64,000 nucleotides of DNA from Allodiplogaster sudhausi (Eukaryota; Nematoda; Chromadorea; Rhabditida; Diplogasteridae), in NCBI GenBank assembly GCA_945643635.1, contig CALZFC010000041.1, forward strand, positions 1-64,000, in the 5' to 3' direction. Each line of letters opens with the position of its first letter. Positions within the stretch are counted from its first letter, which is position 1. A program made the position numbers and the translations under genes. Shown here piece after piece: positions 30,201 to 44,408 of this stretch. The notes under the pieces are model-generated. The model searched no databases, was not told the origin of the DNA, and saw nothing but the letters and a program-made list of their open reading frames with translations.

Positions 30201-33200
30201 GACTATTTAAATTTTATATTAATATTTACAAGGGTAAAATAAAATGTATATTGAGGTTTAGGATAAATATATATATATATATAATAACTAATTAATTACA
30301 GTACGCCTTCACTGCTCGTGGACTATGGACGAAAGGTGGACTATTTAAATTTTATATTAATATTTACAAGGGTAAAATAAAATGTATATTGAGGTTTAGG
30401 ATAAATATATATATATATATAATAACTAATTAATTACAGTACGCCTTCACTGCTCGTGGACTATGGACGAAAGGTGGACTATTTAAATTTTATATTAATA
30501 TTTACAAGGGTAAAATAAAATGTATATTGAGGTTTAGGATAAATATATATATATATAATAACTAATTAATTACAGTACGCCTTCACTGCTCGTGGACTAT
30601 GGACGAAAGGTGGACTATTTAAATTTTATATTAATATTTACAAGGGTAAAATAAAATGTATATTGAGGTTTAGGATAAATATATATATATATAATAACTA
30701 ATTAATTACAGTACGCCTTCACTGCTCGTGGACTATGGACGAAAGGTGGACTATTTAAATTTTATATTAATATTTACAAGGGTAAAATAAAATGTATATT
30801 GAGGTTTAGGATAAATATATATATATATAATAACTAATTAATTACAGTACGCCTTCACTGCTCGTGGACTATGGACGAAAGGTGGACTATTTAAATTTTA
30901 TATTAATATTTACAAGGGTAAAATAAAATGTATATTGAGGTTTAGGATAAATATATATATATAATAACTAATTAATTACAGTACGCCTTCACTGCTCGTG
31001 GACTATGGACGAAAGGTGGACTATTTAAATTTTATATTAATATTTACAAGGGTAAAATAAAATGTATATTGAGGTTTAGGATAAATATATATATATATAT
31101 ATAATAACTAATTAATTACAGTACGCCTTCACTGCTCGTGGACTATGGACGAAAGGTGGACTATTTAAATTTTATATTAATATTTACAAGGGTAAAATAA
31201 AATGTATATTGAGGTTTAGGATAAATATATATATATATAATAACTAATTAATTACAGTACGCCTTCACTGCTCGTGGACTATGGACGAAAGGTGGACTAT
31301 TTAAATTTTATATTAATATTTACAAGGGTAAAATAAAATGTATATTGAGGTTTAGGATAAATATATATATATAATAACTAATTAATTACAGTACGCCTTC
31401 ACTGCTCGTGGACTATGGACGAAAGGTGGACTATTTAAATTTTATATTAATATTTACAAGGGTAAAATAAAATGTATATTGAGGTTTAGGATAAATATAT
31501 ATATATATAATAACTAATTAATTACAGTACGCCTTCACTGCTCGTGGACTATGGACGAAAGGTGGACTATTTAAATTTTATATTAATATTTACAAGGGTA
31601 AAATAAAATGTATATTGAGGTTTAGGATAAATATATATATATATAATAACTAATTAATTACAGTACGCCTTCACTGCTCGTGGACTATGGACGAAAGGTG
31701 GACTATTTAAATTTTATATTAATATTTACAAGGGTAAAATAAAATGTATATTGAGGTTTAGGATAAATATATATATATATAATAACTAATTAATTACAGT
31801 ACGCCTTCACTGCTCGTGGACTATGGACGAAAGGTGGACTATTTAAATTTTATATTAATATTTACAAGGGTAAAATAAAATGTATATTGAGGTTTAGGAT
31901 AAATATATATATATATATAATAACTAATTAATTACAGTACGCCTTCACTGCTCGTGGACTATGGACGAAAGGTGGACTATTTAAATTTTATATTAATATT
32001 TACAAGGGTAAAATAAAATGTATATTGAGGTTTAGGATAAATATATATATATATATATAACTAATTAATTACAGTACGCCTTCACTGCTCGTGGACTATG
32101 GACGAAAGGTGGACTATTTAAATTTTATATTAATATTTACAAGGGTAAAATAAAATGTATATTGAGGTTTAGGATAAATATATATATATATATATAATAA
32201 CTAATTAATTACAGTACGCCTTCACTGCTCGTGGACTATGGACGAAAGGTGGACTATTTAAATTTTATATTAATATTTACAAGGGTAAAATAAAATGTAT
32301 ATTGAGGTTTAGGATAAATATATATATATATAATAACTAATTAATTACAGTACGCCTTCACTGCTCGTGGACTATGGACGAAAGGTGGACTATTTAAATT
32401 TTATATTAATATTTACAAGGGTAAAATAAAATGTATATTGAGGTTTAGGATAAATATATATATATATATAACTAATTAATTACAGTACGCCTTCACTGCT
32501 CGTGGACTATGGACGAAAGGTGGACTATTTAAATTTTATATTAATATTTACAAGGGTAAAATAAAATGTATATTGAGGTTTAGGATAAATATATATATAT
32601 ATATATAATAACTAATTAATTACAGTACGCCTTCACTGCTCGTGGACTATGGACGAAAGGTGGACTATTTAAATTTTATATTAATATTTACAAGGGTAAA
32701 ATAAAATGTATATTGAGGTTTAGGATAAATATATATATATATATAACTAATTAATTACAGTACGCCTTCACTGCTCGTGGACTATGGACGAAAGGTGGAC
32801 TATTTAAATTTTATATTAATATTTACAAGGGTAAAATAAAATGTATATTGAGGTTTAGGATAAATATATATATATATATATATAACTAATTAATTACAGT
32901 ACGCCTTCACTGCTCGTGGACTATGGACGAAAGGTGGACTATTTAAATTTTATATTAATATTTACAAGGGTAAAATAAAATGTATATTGAGGTTTAGGAT
33001 AAATATATATATATATATATATAACTAATTAATTACAGTACGCCTTCACTGCTCGTGGACTATGGACGAAAGGTGGACTATTTAAATTTTATATTAATAT
33101 TTACAAGGGTAAAATAAAATGTATATTGAGGTTTAGGATAAATATATATATATATATAACTAATTAATTACAGTACGCCTTCACTGCTCGTGGACTATGG

Positions 33201-33447
33201 ACGAAAGGTGGACTATTTAAATTTTATATTAATATTTACAAGGGTAAAATAAAATGTATATTGAGGTTTAGGATAAATATATATATATATAATAACTAAT
33301 TAATTACAGTACGCCTTCACTGCTCGTGGACTATGGACGAAAGGTGGACTATTTAAATTTTATATTAATATTTACAAGGGTAAAATAAAATGTATATTGA
33401 GGTTTAGGATAAATATATATATATATAATAACTAATTAATTACAGTA

Positions 33448-33482
33448 CGCCTTCACTGCTCGTGGACTATGGACGAAAGGTG
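33448..33482 (+). other. Possible hairpin with bulge in the head
   Basis: If transcribed from the + strand, CGCCTT (unit 7-12) can pair with AAGGTG (unit 36-41; one G-U pair), and TCGT (19-22) with ACGA (32-35). This gives a stacked hairpin with a 6-nt bulge (CACTGC) and a 9-nt loop (GGACTATGG). A competing 4-bp stem pairs CAGT (unit 2-5) with ACTG (14-17). These pairings were found by eye, without an energy calculation. No covariation test is possible because the copies are nearly identical. I could not match the shape to a known ribozyme class. Confidence 0.3.
33462..33470 (+). repeat. Internal 9-bp direct repeat, copy 1 (GTGGACTAT)
   Basis: GTGGACTAT at unit 21-29 is repeated exactly at unit 39-47, an 18-bp offset. 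A third partial copy, TATGGAC, lies between them. The pair is present in all regular units, and may reflect how the head arose or provide paired binding sites; neither is shown by the sequence. Confidence 0.85.
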
Positions 33483-33488
33483 GACTAT
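33480..33488 (+). repeat. Internal 9-bp direct repeat, copy 2 (GTGGACTAT)
   Basis: This is the second exact copy of GTGGACTAT (unit 39-47), at the boundary between the GC-balanced head and the AT-rich body. It overlaps the following palindrome ATTTAAAT by two bases. Confidence 0.85.
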
Positions 33489-33494
33489 TTAAAT
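33487..33494. repeat. Palindrome ATTTAAAT in each unit
   Basis: This is a perfect 8-bp palindrome (unit 46-53, the SwaI recognition sequence) directly after the head. It is present in nearly all copies; a few left-edge units have lost one A here, for example at about 571-577 and 1516-1522. Confidence 0.85.
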
Positions 33495-33497
33495 TTT

Positions 33498-33507
33498 ATA
33501 TTAATAT
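33498..33507. repeat. Palindrome ATATTAATAT in each unit
   Basis: This is a perfect 10-bp palindrome (unit 57-66) containing AseI and SspI sites. It is the commonest place for 2-3 base deletions outside the TA tract, for example near 1660, 27901, 44961, 47001, 47430 and 59111. Its overlapping ATT/TAAT repeats would explain this by slippage. Confidence 0.85.
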
Positions 33508-33548
33508 TTACAAGGGTAAAATAAAATGTATATTGAGGTTTAGGATAA

Positions 33549-33563
33549 ATATATATATATATA
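33549..33563. repeat. Embedded TA microsatellite of the unit
   Basis: The modal copy has A(TA)7, 15 nt, at unit 108-122, following GGATAA. Steps of one TA give the even unit lengths 134, 136, 138 and 140. Odd lengths (133, 135, 137, 139) come from loss of one A at the tail junction, so that ATAATAAC becomes ATATAAC. A third junction, where TA runs straight into CTAATTAATT, occurs mainly with expanded tracts. The tract is self-complementary and could form cruciforms or slip in replication. Confidence 0.9.
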
Positions 33564-33569
33564 ATAACT

Positions 33570-33577
33570 AATTAATT
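33570..33577. repeat. Palindromic unit tail AATTAATT
   Basis: AATTAATT closes the unit (unit 129-136) just before the next ACAGTACG. It is lost or altered in several units with expanded TA tracts (near 18005, 49010, 50116 and 50945) and duplicated near 56551. Confidence 0.8.
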
Positions 33578-36500
33578 ACAGTACGCCTTCACTGCTCGTG
33601 GACTATGGACGAAAGGTGGACTATTTAAATTTTATATTAATATTTACAAGGGTAAAATAAAATGTATATTGAGGTTTAGGATAAATATATATATATATAA
33701 TAACTAATTAATTACAGTACGCCTTCACTGCTCGTGGACTATGGACGAAAGGTGGACTATTTAAATTTTATATTAATATTTACAAGGGTAAAATAAAATG
33801 TATATTGAGGTTTAGGATAAATATATATATATATAATAACTAATTAATTACAGTACGCCTTCACTGCTCGTGGACTATGGACGAAAGGTGGACTATTTAA
33901 ATTTTATATTAATATTTACAAGGGTAAAATAAAATGTATATTGAGGTTTAGGATAAATATATATATATATATAATAACTAATTAATTACAGTACGCCTTC
34001 ACTGCTCGTGGACTATGGACGAAAGGTGGACTATTTAAATTTTATATTAATATTTACAAGGGTAAAATAAAATGTATATTGAGGTTTAGGATAAATATAT
34101 ATATATATAATAACTAATTAATTACAGTACGCCTTCACTGCTCGTGGACTATGGACGAAAGGTGGACTATTTAAATTTTATATTAATATTTACAAGGGTA
34201 AAATAAAATGTATATTGAGGTTTAGGATAAATATATATATATATAATAACTAATTAATTACAGTACGCCTTCACTGCTCGTGGACTATGGACGAAAGGTG
34301 GACTATTTAAATTTTATATTAATATTTACAAGGGTAAAATAAAATGTATATTGAGGTTTAGGATAAATATATATATATATAATAACTAATTAATTACAGT
34401 ACGCCTTCACTGCTCGTGGACTATGGACGAAAGGTGGACTATTTAAATTTTATATTAATATTTACAAGGGTAAAATAAAATGTATATTGAGGTTTAGGAT
34501 AAATATATATATATATAATAACTAATTAATTACAGTACGCCTTCACTGCTCGTGGACTATGGACGAAAGGTGGACTATTTAAATTTTATATTAATATTTA
34601 CAAGGGTAAAATAAAATGTATATTGAGGTTTAGGATAAATATATATATATATAATAACTAATTAATTACAGTACGCCTTCACTGCTCGTGGACTATGGAC
34701 GAAAGGTGGACTATTTAAATTTTATATTAATATTTACAAGGGTAAAATAAAATGTATATTGAGGTTTAGGATAAATATATATATATAATAACTAATTAAT
34801 TACAGTACGCCTTCACTGCTCGTGGACTATGGACGAAAGGTGGACTATTTAAATTTTATATTAATATTTACAAGGGTAAAATAAAATGTATATTGAGGTT
34901 TAGGATAAATATATATATATATATATATAACTAATTAATTACAGTACGCCTTCACTGCTCGTGGACTATGGACGAAAGGTGGACTATTTAAATTTTATAT
35001 TAATATTTACAAGGGTAAAATAAAATGTATATTGAGGTTTAGGATAAATATATATATATATAAATAACTAATTAATTACAGTACGCCTTCACTGCTCGTG
35101 GACTATGGACGAAAGGTGGACTATTTAAATTTTATATTAATATTTACAAGGGTAAAATAAAATGTATATTGAGGTTTAGGATAAATATATATATATAATA
35201 ACTAATTAATTACAGTACGCCTTCACTGCTCGTGGACTATGGACGAAAGGTGGACTATTTAAATTTTATATTAATATTTACAAGGGTAAAATAAAATGTA
35301 TATTGAGGTTTAGGATAAATATATATATATATATAACTAATTAATTACAGTACGCCTTCACTGCTCGTGGACTATGGACGAAAGGTGGACTATTTAAATT
35401 TTATATTAATATTTACAAGGGTAAAATAAAATGTATATTGAGGTTTAGGATAAATATATATATATATAATAACTAATTAATTACAGTACGCCTTCACTGC
35501 TCGTGGACTATGGACGAAAGGTGGACTATTTAAATTTTATATTAATATTTACAAGGGTAAAATAAAATGTATATTGAGGTTTAGGATAAATATATATATA
35601 TATAATAACTAATTAATTACAGTACGCCTTCACTGCTCGTGGACTATGGACGAAAGGTGGACTATTTAAATTTTATATTAATATTTACAAGGGTAAAATA
35701 AAATGTATATTGAGGTTTAGGATAAATATATATATATATAATAACTAATTAATTACAGTACGCCTTCACTGCTCGTGGACTATGGACGAAAGGTGGACTA
35801 TTTAAATTTTATATTAATATTTACAAGGGTAAAATAAAATGTATATTGAGGTTTAGGATAAATATATATATATATAATAACTAATTAATTACAGTACGCC
35901 TTCACTGCTCGTGGACTATGGACGAAAGGTGGACTATTTAAATTTTATATTAATATTTACAAGGGTAAAATAAAATGTATATTGAGGTTTAGGATAAATA
36001 TATATATATATATATATAACTAATTAATTACAGTACGCCTTCACTGCTCGTGGACTATGGACGAAAGGTGGACTATTTAAATTTTATATTAATATTTACA
36101 AGGGTAAAATAAAATGTATATTGAGGTTTAGGATAAATATATATATATATAATAACTAATTAATTACAGTACGCCTTCACTGCTCGTGGACTATGGACGA
36201 AAGGTGGACTATTTAAATTTTATATTAATATTTACAAGGGTAAAATAAAATGTATATTGAGGTTTAGGATAAATATATATATATATAATAACTAATTAAT
36301 TACAGTACGCCTTCACTGCTCGTGGACTATGGACGAAAGGTGGACTATTTAAATTTTATATTAATATTTACAAGGGTAAAATAAAATGTATATTGAGGTT
36401 TAGGATAAATATATATATATATAATAACTAATTAATTACAGTACGCCTTCACTGCTCGTGGACTATGGACGAAAGGTGGACTATTTAAATTTTATATTAA

Positions 36501-37900
36501 TATTTACAAGGGTAAAATAAAATGTATATTGAGGTTTAGGATAAATATATATATATAATAACTAATTAATTACAGTACGCCTTCACTGCTCGTGGACTAT
36601 GGACGAAAGGTGGACTATTTAAATTTTATATTAATATTTACAAGGGTAAAATAAAATGTATATTGAGGTTTAGGATAAATATATATATATATAATAACTA
36701 ATTAATTACAGTACGCCTTCACTGCTCGTGGACTATGGACGAAAGGTGGACTATTTAAATTTTATATTAATATTTACAAGGGTAAAATAAAATGTATATT
36801 GAGGTTTAGGATAAATATATATATATATATAACTAATTAATTACAGTACGCCTTCACTGCTCGTGGACTATGGACGAAAGGTGGACTATTTAAATTTTAT
36901 ATTAATATTTACAAGGGTAAAATAAAATGTATATTGAGGTTTAGGATAAATATATATATATATATATAATAACTAATTAATTACAGTACGCCTTCACTGC
37001 TCGTGGACTATGGACGAAAGGTGGACTATTTAAATTTTATATTAATATTTACAAGGGTAAAATAAAATGTATATTGAGGTTTAGGATAAATATATATATA
37101 TATATAATAACTAATTAATTACAGTACGCCTTCACTGCTCGTGGACTATGGACGAAAGGTGGACTATTTAAATTTTATATTAATATTTACAAGGGTAAAA
37201 TAAAATGTATATTGAGGTTTAGGATAAATATATATATATATAATAACTAATTAATTACAGTACGCCTTCACTGCTCGTGGACTATGGACGAAAGGTGGAC
37301 TATTTAAATTTTATATTAATATTTACAAGGGTAAAATAAAATGTATATTGAGGTTTAGGATAAATATATATATATATAATAACTAATTAATTACAGTACG
37401 CCTTCACTGCTCGTGGACTATGGACGAAAGGTGGACTATTTAAATTTTATATTAATATTTACAAGGGTAAAATAAAATGTATATTGAGGTTTAGGATAAA
37501 TATATATATATATAATAACTAATTAATTACAGTACGCCTTCACTGCTCGTGGACTATGGACGAAAGGTGGACTATTTAAATTTTATATTAATATTTACAA
37601 GGGTAAAATAAAATGTATATTGAGGTTTAGGATAAATATATATATATAATAACTAATTAATTACAGTACGCCTTCACTGCTCGTGGACTATGGACGAAAG
37701 GTGGACTATTTAAATTTTATATTAATATTTACAAGGGTAAAATAAAATGTATATTGAGGTTTAGGATAAATATATATATATATATAACTAATTAATTACA
37801 GTACGCCTTCACTGCTCGTGGACTATGGACGAAAGGTGGACTATTTAAATTTTATATTAATATTTACAAGGGTAAAATAAAATGTATATTGAGGTTTAGG

Positions 37901-37931
<31 letters not shown>

Positions 37932-40900
37932 ATAACTAATTAATTACAGTACGCCTTCACTGCTCGTGGACTATGGACGAAAGGTGGACTATTTAAATTT
38001 TATATTAATATTTACAAGGGTAAAATAAAATGTATATTGAGGTTTAGGATAAATATATATATATATATAATAACTAATTAATTACAGTACGCCTTCACTG
38101 CTCGTGGACTATGGACGAAAGGTGGACTATTTAAATTTTATATTAATATTTACAAGGGTAAAATAAAATGTATATTGAGGTTTAGGATAAATATATATAT
38201 ATATAATAACTAATTAATTACAGTACGCCTTCACTGCTCGTGGACTATGGACGAAAGGTGGACTATTTAAATTTTATATTAATATTTACAAGGGTAAAAT
38301 AAAATGTATATTGAGGTTTAGGATAAATATATATATATATATATAACTAATTAATTACAGTACGCCTTCACTGCTCGTGGACTATGGACGAAAGGTGGAC
38401 TATTTAAATTTTATATTAATATTTACAAGGGTAAAATAAAATGTATATTGAGGTTTAGGATAAATATATATATATAATAACTAATTAATTACAGTACGCC
38501 TTCACTGCTCGTGGACTATGGACGAAAGGTGGACTATTTAAATTTTATATTAATATTTACAAGGGTAAAATAAAATGTATATTGAGGTTTAGGATAAATA
38601 TATATATATATAATAACTAATTAATTACAGTACGCCTTCACTGCTCGTGGACTATGGACGAAAGGTGGACTATTTAAATTTTATATTAATATTTACAAGG
38701 GTAAAATAAAATGTATATTGAGGTTTAGGATAAATATATATATATATAATAACTAATTAATTACAGTACGCCTTCACTGCTCGTGGACTATGGACGAAAG
38801 GTGGACTATTTAAATTTTATATTAATATTTACAAGGGTAAAATAAAATGTATATTGAGGTTTAGGATAAATATATATATATATAATAACTAATTAATTAC
38901 AGTACGCCTTCACTGCTCGTGGACTATGGACGAAAGGTGGACTATTTAAATTTTATATTAATATTTACAAGGGTAAAATAAAATGTATATTGAGGTTTAG
39001 GATAAATATATATATATATAATAACTAATTAATTACAGTACGCCTTCACTGCTCGTGGACTATGGACGAAAGGTGGACTATTTAAATTTTATATTAATAT
39101 TTACAAGGGTAAAATAAAATGTATATTGAGGTTTAGGATAAATATATATATATATAATAACTAATTAATTACAGTACGCCTTCACTGCTCGTGGACTATG
39201 GACGAAAGGTGGACTATTTAAATTTTATATTAATATTTACAAGGGTAAAATAAAATGTATATTGAGGTTTAGGATAAATATATATATATATATAATAACT
39301 AATTAATTACAGTACGCCTTCACTGCTCGTGGACTATGGACGAAAGGTGGACTATTTAAATTTTATATTAATATTTACAAGGGTAAAATAAAATGTATAT
39401 TGAGGTTTAGGATAAATATATATATATATAATAACTAATTAATTACAGTACGCCTTCACTGCTCGTGGACTATGGACGAAAGGTGGACTATTTAAATTTT
39501 ATATTAATATTTACAAGGGTAAAATAAAATGTATATTGAGGTTTAGGATAAATATATATATATATATATACTAATTAATTACAGTACGCCTTCACTGCTC
39601 GTGGACTATGGACGAAAGGTGGACTATTTAAATTTTATATTAATATTTACAAGGGTAAAATAAAATGTATATTGAGGTTTAGGATAAATATATATATATA
39701 TAATAACTAATTAATTACAGTACGCCTTCACTGCTCGTGGACTATGGACGAAAGGTGGACTATTTAAATTTTATATTAATATTTACAAGGGTAAAATAAA
39801 ATGTATATTGAGGTTTAGGATAAATATATATATATATAATAACTAATTAATTACAGTACGCCTTCACTGCTCGTGGACTATGGACGAAAGGTGGACTATT
39901 TAAATTTTATATTAATATTTACAAGGGTAAAATAAAATGTATATTGAGGTTTAGGATAAATATATATATATAATAACTAATTAATTACAGTACGCCTTCA
40001 CTGCTCGTGGACTATGGACGAAAGGTGGACTATTTAAATTTTATATTAATATTTACAAGGGTAAAATAAAATGTATATTGAGGTTTAGGATAAATATATA
40101 TATATATATAATAACTAATTAATTACAGTACGCCTTCACTGCTCGTGGACTATGGACGAAAGGTGGACTATTTAAATTTTATATTAATATTTACAAGGGT
40201 AAAATAAAATGTATATTGAGGTTTAGGATAAATATATATATATAATAACTAATTAATTACAGTACGCCTTCACTGCTCGTGGACTATGGACGAAAGGTGG
40301 ACTATTTAAATTTTATATTAATATTTACAAGGGTAAAATAAAATGTATATTGAGGTTTAGGATAAATATATATATATATAATAACTAATTAATTACAGTA
40401 CGCCTTCACTGCTCGTGGACTATGGACGAAAGGTGGACTATTTAAATTTTATATTAATATTTACAAGGGTAAAATAAAATGTATATTGAGGTTTAGGATA
40501 AATATATATATATATATAACTAATTAATTACAGTACGCCTTCACTGCTCGTGGACTATGGACGAAAGGTGGACTATTTAAATTTTATATAATATTTACAA
40601 GGGTAAAATAAAATGTATATTGAGGTTTAGGATAAATATATATATATATAATAACTAATTAATTACAGTACGCCTTCACTGCTCGTGGACTATGGACGAA
40701 AGGTGGACTATTTAAATTTTATATTAATATTTACAAGGGTAAAATAAAATGTATATTGAGGTTTAGGATAAATATATATATATATATATATATATAATAC
40801 TAATTAATTACAGTACGCCTTCACTGCTCGTGGACTATGGACGAAAGGTGGACTATTTAAATTTTATATTAATATTTACAAGGGTAAAATAAAATGTATA

Positions 40901-43900
40901 TTGAGGTTTAGGATAAATATATATATATATATAATAACTAATTAATTACAGTACGCCTTCACTGCTCGTGGACTATGGACGAAAGGTGGACTATTTAAAT
41001 TTTATATTAATATTTACAAGGGTAAAATAAAATGTATATTGAGGTTTAGGATAAATATATATATATATAATAACTAATTAATTACAGTACGCCTTCACTG
41101 CTCGTGGACTATGGACGAAAGGTGGACTATTTAAATTTTATATTAATATTTACAAGGGTAAAATAAAATGTATATTGAGGTTTAGGATAAATATATATAT
41201 ATATATATAACTAATTAATTACAGTACGCCTTCACTGCTCGTGGACTATGGACGAAAGGTGGACTATTTAAATTTTATATTAATATTTACAAGGGTAAAA
41301 TAAAATGTATATTGAGGTTTAGGATAAATATATATATATAATAACTAATTAATTACAGTACGCCTTCACTGCTCGTGGACTATGGACGAAAGGTGGACTA
41401 TTTAAATTTTATATTAATATTTACAAGGGTAAAATAAAATGTATATTGAGGTTTAGGATAAATATATATATATATAATAACTAATTAATTACAGTACGCC
41501 TTCACTGCTCGTGGACTATGGACGAAAGGTGGACTATTTAAATTTTATATTAATATTTACAAGGGTAAAATAAAATGTATATTGAGGTTTAGGATAAATA
41601 TATATATATATAATAACTAATTAATTACAGTACGCCTTCACTGCTCGTGGACTATGGACGAAAGGTGGACTATTTAAATTTTATATTAATATTTACAAGG
41701 GTAAAATAAAATGTATATTGAGGTTTAGGATAAATATATATATATATAATAACTAATTAATTACAGTACGCCTTCACTGCTCGTGGACTATGGACGAAAG
41801 GTGGACTATTTAAATTTTATATTAATATTTACAAGGGTAAAATAAAATGTATATTGAGGTTTAGGATAAATATATATATATATAATAACTAATTAATTAC
41901 AGTACGCCTTCACTGCTCGTGGACTATGGACGAAAGGTGGACTATTTAAATTTTATATTAATATTTACAAGGGTAAAATAAAATGTATATTGAGGTTTAG
42001 GATAAATATATATATATATATAACTAATTAATTACAGTACGCCTTCACTGCTCGTGGACTATGGACGAAAGGTGGACTATTTAAATTTTATATTAATATT
42101 TACAAGGGTAAAATAAAATGTATATTGAGGTTTAGGATAAATATATATATATATAATAACTAATTAATTACAGTACGCCTTCACTGCTCGTGGACTATGG
42201 ACGAAAGGTGGACTATTTAAATTTTATATTAATATTTACAAGGGTAAAATAAAATGTATATTGAGGTTTAGGATAATATATATATATATAATAACTAATT
42301 AATTACAGTACGCCTTCACTGCTCGTGGACTATGGACGAAAGGTGGACTATTTAAATTTTATATTAATATTTACAAGGGTAAAATAAAATGTATATTGAG
42401 GTTTAGGATAAATATATATATATATAATAACTAATTAATTACAGTACGCCTTCACTGCTCGTGGACTATGGACGAAAGGTGGACTATTTAAATTTTATAT
42501 TAATATTTACAAGGGTAAAATAAAATGTATATTGAGGTTTAGGATAAATATATATATATATAATAACTAATTAATTACAGTACGCCTTCACTGCTCGTGG
42601 ACTATGGACGAAAGGTGGACTATTTAAATTTTATATTAATATTTACAAGGGTAAAATAAAATGTATATTGAGGTTTAGGATAAATATATATATATAATAA
42701 CTAATTAATTACAGTACGCCTTCACTGCTCGTGGACTATGGACGAAAGGTGGACTATTTAAATTTTATATTAATATTTACAAGGGTAAAATAAAATGTAT
42801 ATTGAGGTTTAGGATAAATATATATATATATATATATAACTAATTAATTACAGTACGCCTTCACTGCTCGTGGACTATGGACGAAAGGTGGACTATTTAA
42901 ATTTTATATTAATATTTACAAGGGTAAAATAAAATGTATATTGAGGTTTAGGATAAATATATATATATAATAACTAATTAATTACAGTACGCCTTCACTG
43001 CTCGTGGACTATGGACGAAAGGTGGACTATTTAAATTTTATATTAATATTTACAAGGGTAAAATAAAATGTATATTGAGGTTTAGGATAAATATATATAT
43101 ATATAATAACTAATTAATTACAGTACGCCTTCACTGCTCGTGGACTATGGACGAAAGGTGGACTATTTAAATTTTATATTAATATTTACAAGGGTAAAAT
43201 AAAATGTATATTGAGGTTTAGGATAAATATATATATATATATAATAACTAATTAATTACAGTACGCCTTCACTGCTCGTGGACTATGGACGAAAGGTGGA
43301 CTATTTAAATTTTATATTAATATTTACAAGGGTAAAATAAAATGTATATTGAGGTTTAGGATAAATATATATATATATATAACTAATTAATTACAGTACG
43401 CCTTCACTGCTCGTGGACTATGGACGAAAGGTGGACTATTTAAATTTTATATTAATATTTACAAGGGTAAAATAAAATGTATATTGAGGTTTAGGATAAA
43501 TATATATATATATATAATAACTAATTAATTACAGTACGCCTTCACTGCTCGTGGACTATGGACGAAAGGTGGACTATTTAAATTTTATATTAATATTTAC
43601 AAGGGTAAAATAAAATGTATATTGAGGTTTAGGATAAATATATATATATATATAATAACTAATTAATTACAGTACGCCTTCACTGCTCGTGGACTATGGA
43701 CGAAAGGTGGACTATTTAAATTTTATATTAATATTTACAAGGGTAAAATAAAATGTATATTGAGGTTTAGGATAAATATATATATATATAATAACTAATT
43801 AATTACAGTACGCCTTCACTGCTCGTGGACTATGGACGAAAGGTGGACTATTTAAATTTTATATTAATATTTACAAGGGTAAAATAAAATGTATATTGAG

Positions 43901-44406
43901 GTTTAGGATAAATATATATATATATATAATAACTAATTAATTACAGTACGCCTTCACTGCTCGTGGACTATGGACGAAAGGTGGACTATTTAAATTTTAT
44001 ATTAATATTTACAAGGGTAAAATAAAATGTATATTGAGGTTTAGGATAAATATATATATATATAACTAATTAATTACAGTACGCCTTCACTGCTCGTGGA
44101 CTATGGACGAAAGGTGGACTATTTAAATTTTATATTAATATTTACAAGGGTAAAATAAAATGTATATTGAGGTTTAGGATAAATATATATATATATATAA
44201 TAACTAATTAATTACAGTACGCCTTCACTGCTCGTGGACTATGGACGAAAGGTGGACTATTTAAATTTTATATTAATATTTACAAGGGTAAAATAAAATG
44301 TATATTGAGGTTTAGGATAAATATATATATATATAATAACTAATTAATTACAGTACGCCTTCACTGCTCGTGGACTATGGACGAAAGGTGGACTATTTAA
44401 ATTTTA

Positions 44407-44408
44407 CC
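44407..44408 (+). other. Rare base substitution, TA to CC
   Basis: ATTTTATATT reads ATTTTACCTT in this copy. It is one of very few true substitutions in the window and breaks the ATATTAATAT palindrome. I saw no second copy of it, so this unit has not been spread by array turnover within this window. Confidence 0.85.

Larger units (their letters stand above)
33442..33488 (+). repeat. GC-balanced conserved head of the unit
   Basis: Unit positions 1-47 are 51% GC, against 12% for the rest. Nearly every copy in the window keeps this block intact; the exceptions seen are single-base indels, mostly in the first 6 kb, and one unit near 54.1 kb that lacks it. GGAC occurs three times (unit 23-26, 30-33, 41-44). 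The block is the only part of the unit with enough complexity to be a specific protein-binding site or a structured RNA, but I recognise no known motif in it. It does not match the CENP-B box pattern, and no tRNA-like B box follows it. Confidence 0.85.
33442..33577 (+). repeat. Representative consensus monomer (136 bp)
   Basis: This copy matches the consensus exactly and serves as the reference for unit coordinates (unit position 1 = 33442). In order it holds: GC-balanced head, unit 1-47; palindrome ATTTAAAT, 46-53; palindrome ATATTAATAT, 57-66; conserved segment from ACAAGGGT to GAGGTTTAGGA, 69-104; alternating TA run, 108-122; and tail ATAACTAATTAATT, 123-136. The next head starts at 33578. 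Unit phase was chosen at the conserved ACAGTACGCC and is arbitrary biologically. At 136 bp the unit is slightly shorter than the 147 bp wrapped in a canonical nucleosome core; whether nucleosomes are phased on it cannot be told from sequence. Confidence 0.95.

Noticed and set aside
33458..33475. Pol III A-box-like string TGCTCGTGG suggesting a tRNA-derived SINE
   Set aside because: It lacks bases of the A-box consensus, and no B box (GGTTCGA-type) follows at any reasonable distance.
33456..33481. CENP-B box on the - strand (starts with TTTCG)
   Set aside because: Only the initial TTCG matches; the essential A and CGGG positions do not.
33442..33488. Hammerhead or twister-like self-cleaving ribozyme (CGAAA in the head, as in some satellite repeats)
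   Set aside because: The required CTGATGA-type core is absent on both strands, and I could not place the twister core. Only a generic hairpin remains.
33536..33545. Telomere-like string GGTTTAGGA
   Set aside because: It occurs once per unit and is never in tandem TTTAGGG form, so it is a chance resemblance.
33441..33568. A 43-codon stop-free frame across most of each unit on the + strand
   Set aside because: It contains no ATG, is closed by TAA on both sides, and the frame shifts from unit to unit because 136 is not a multiple of three. It is a by-product of the head's composition. The only ATG frame in the head encodes about seven residues.
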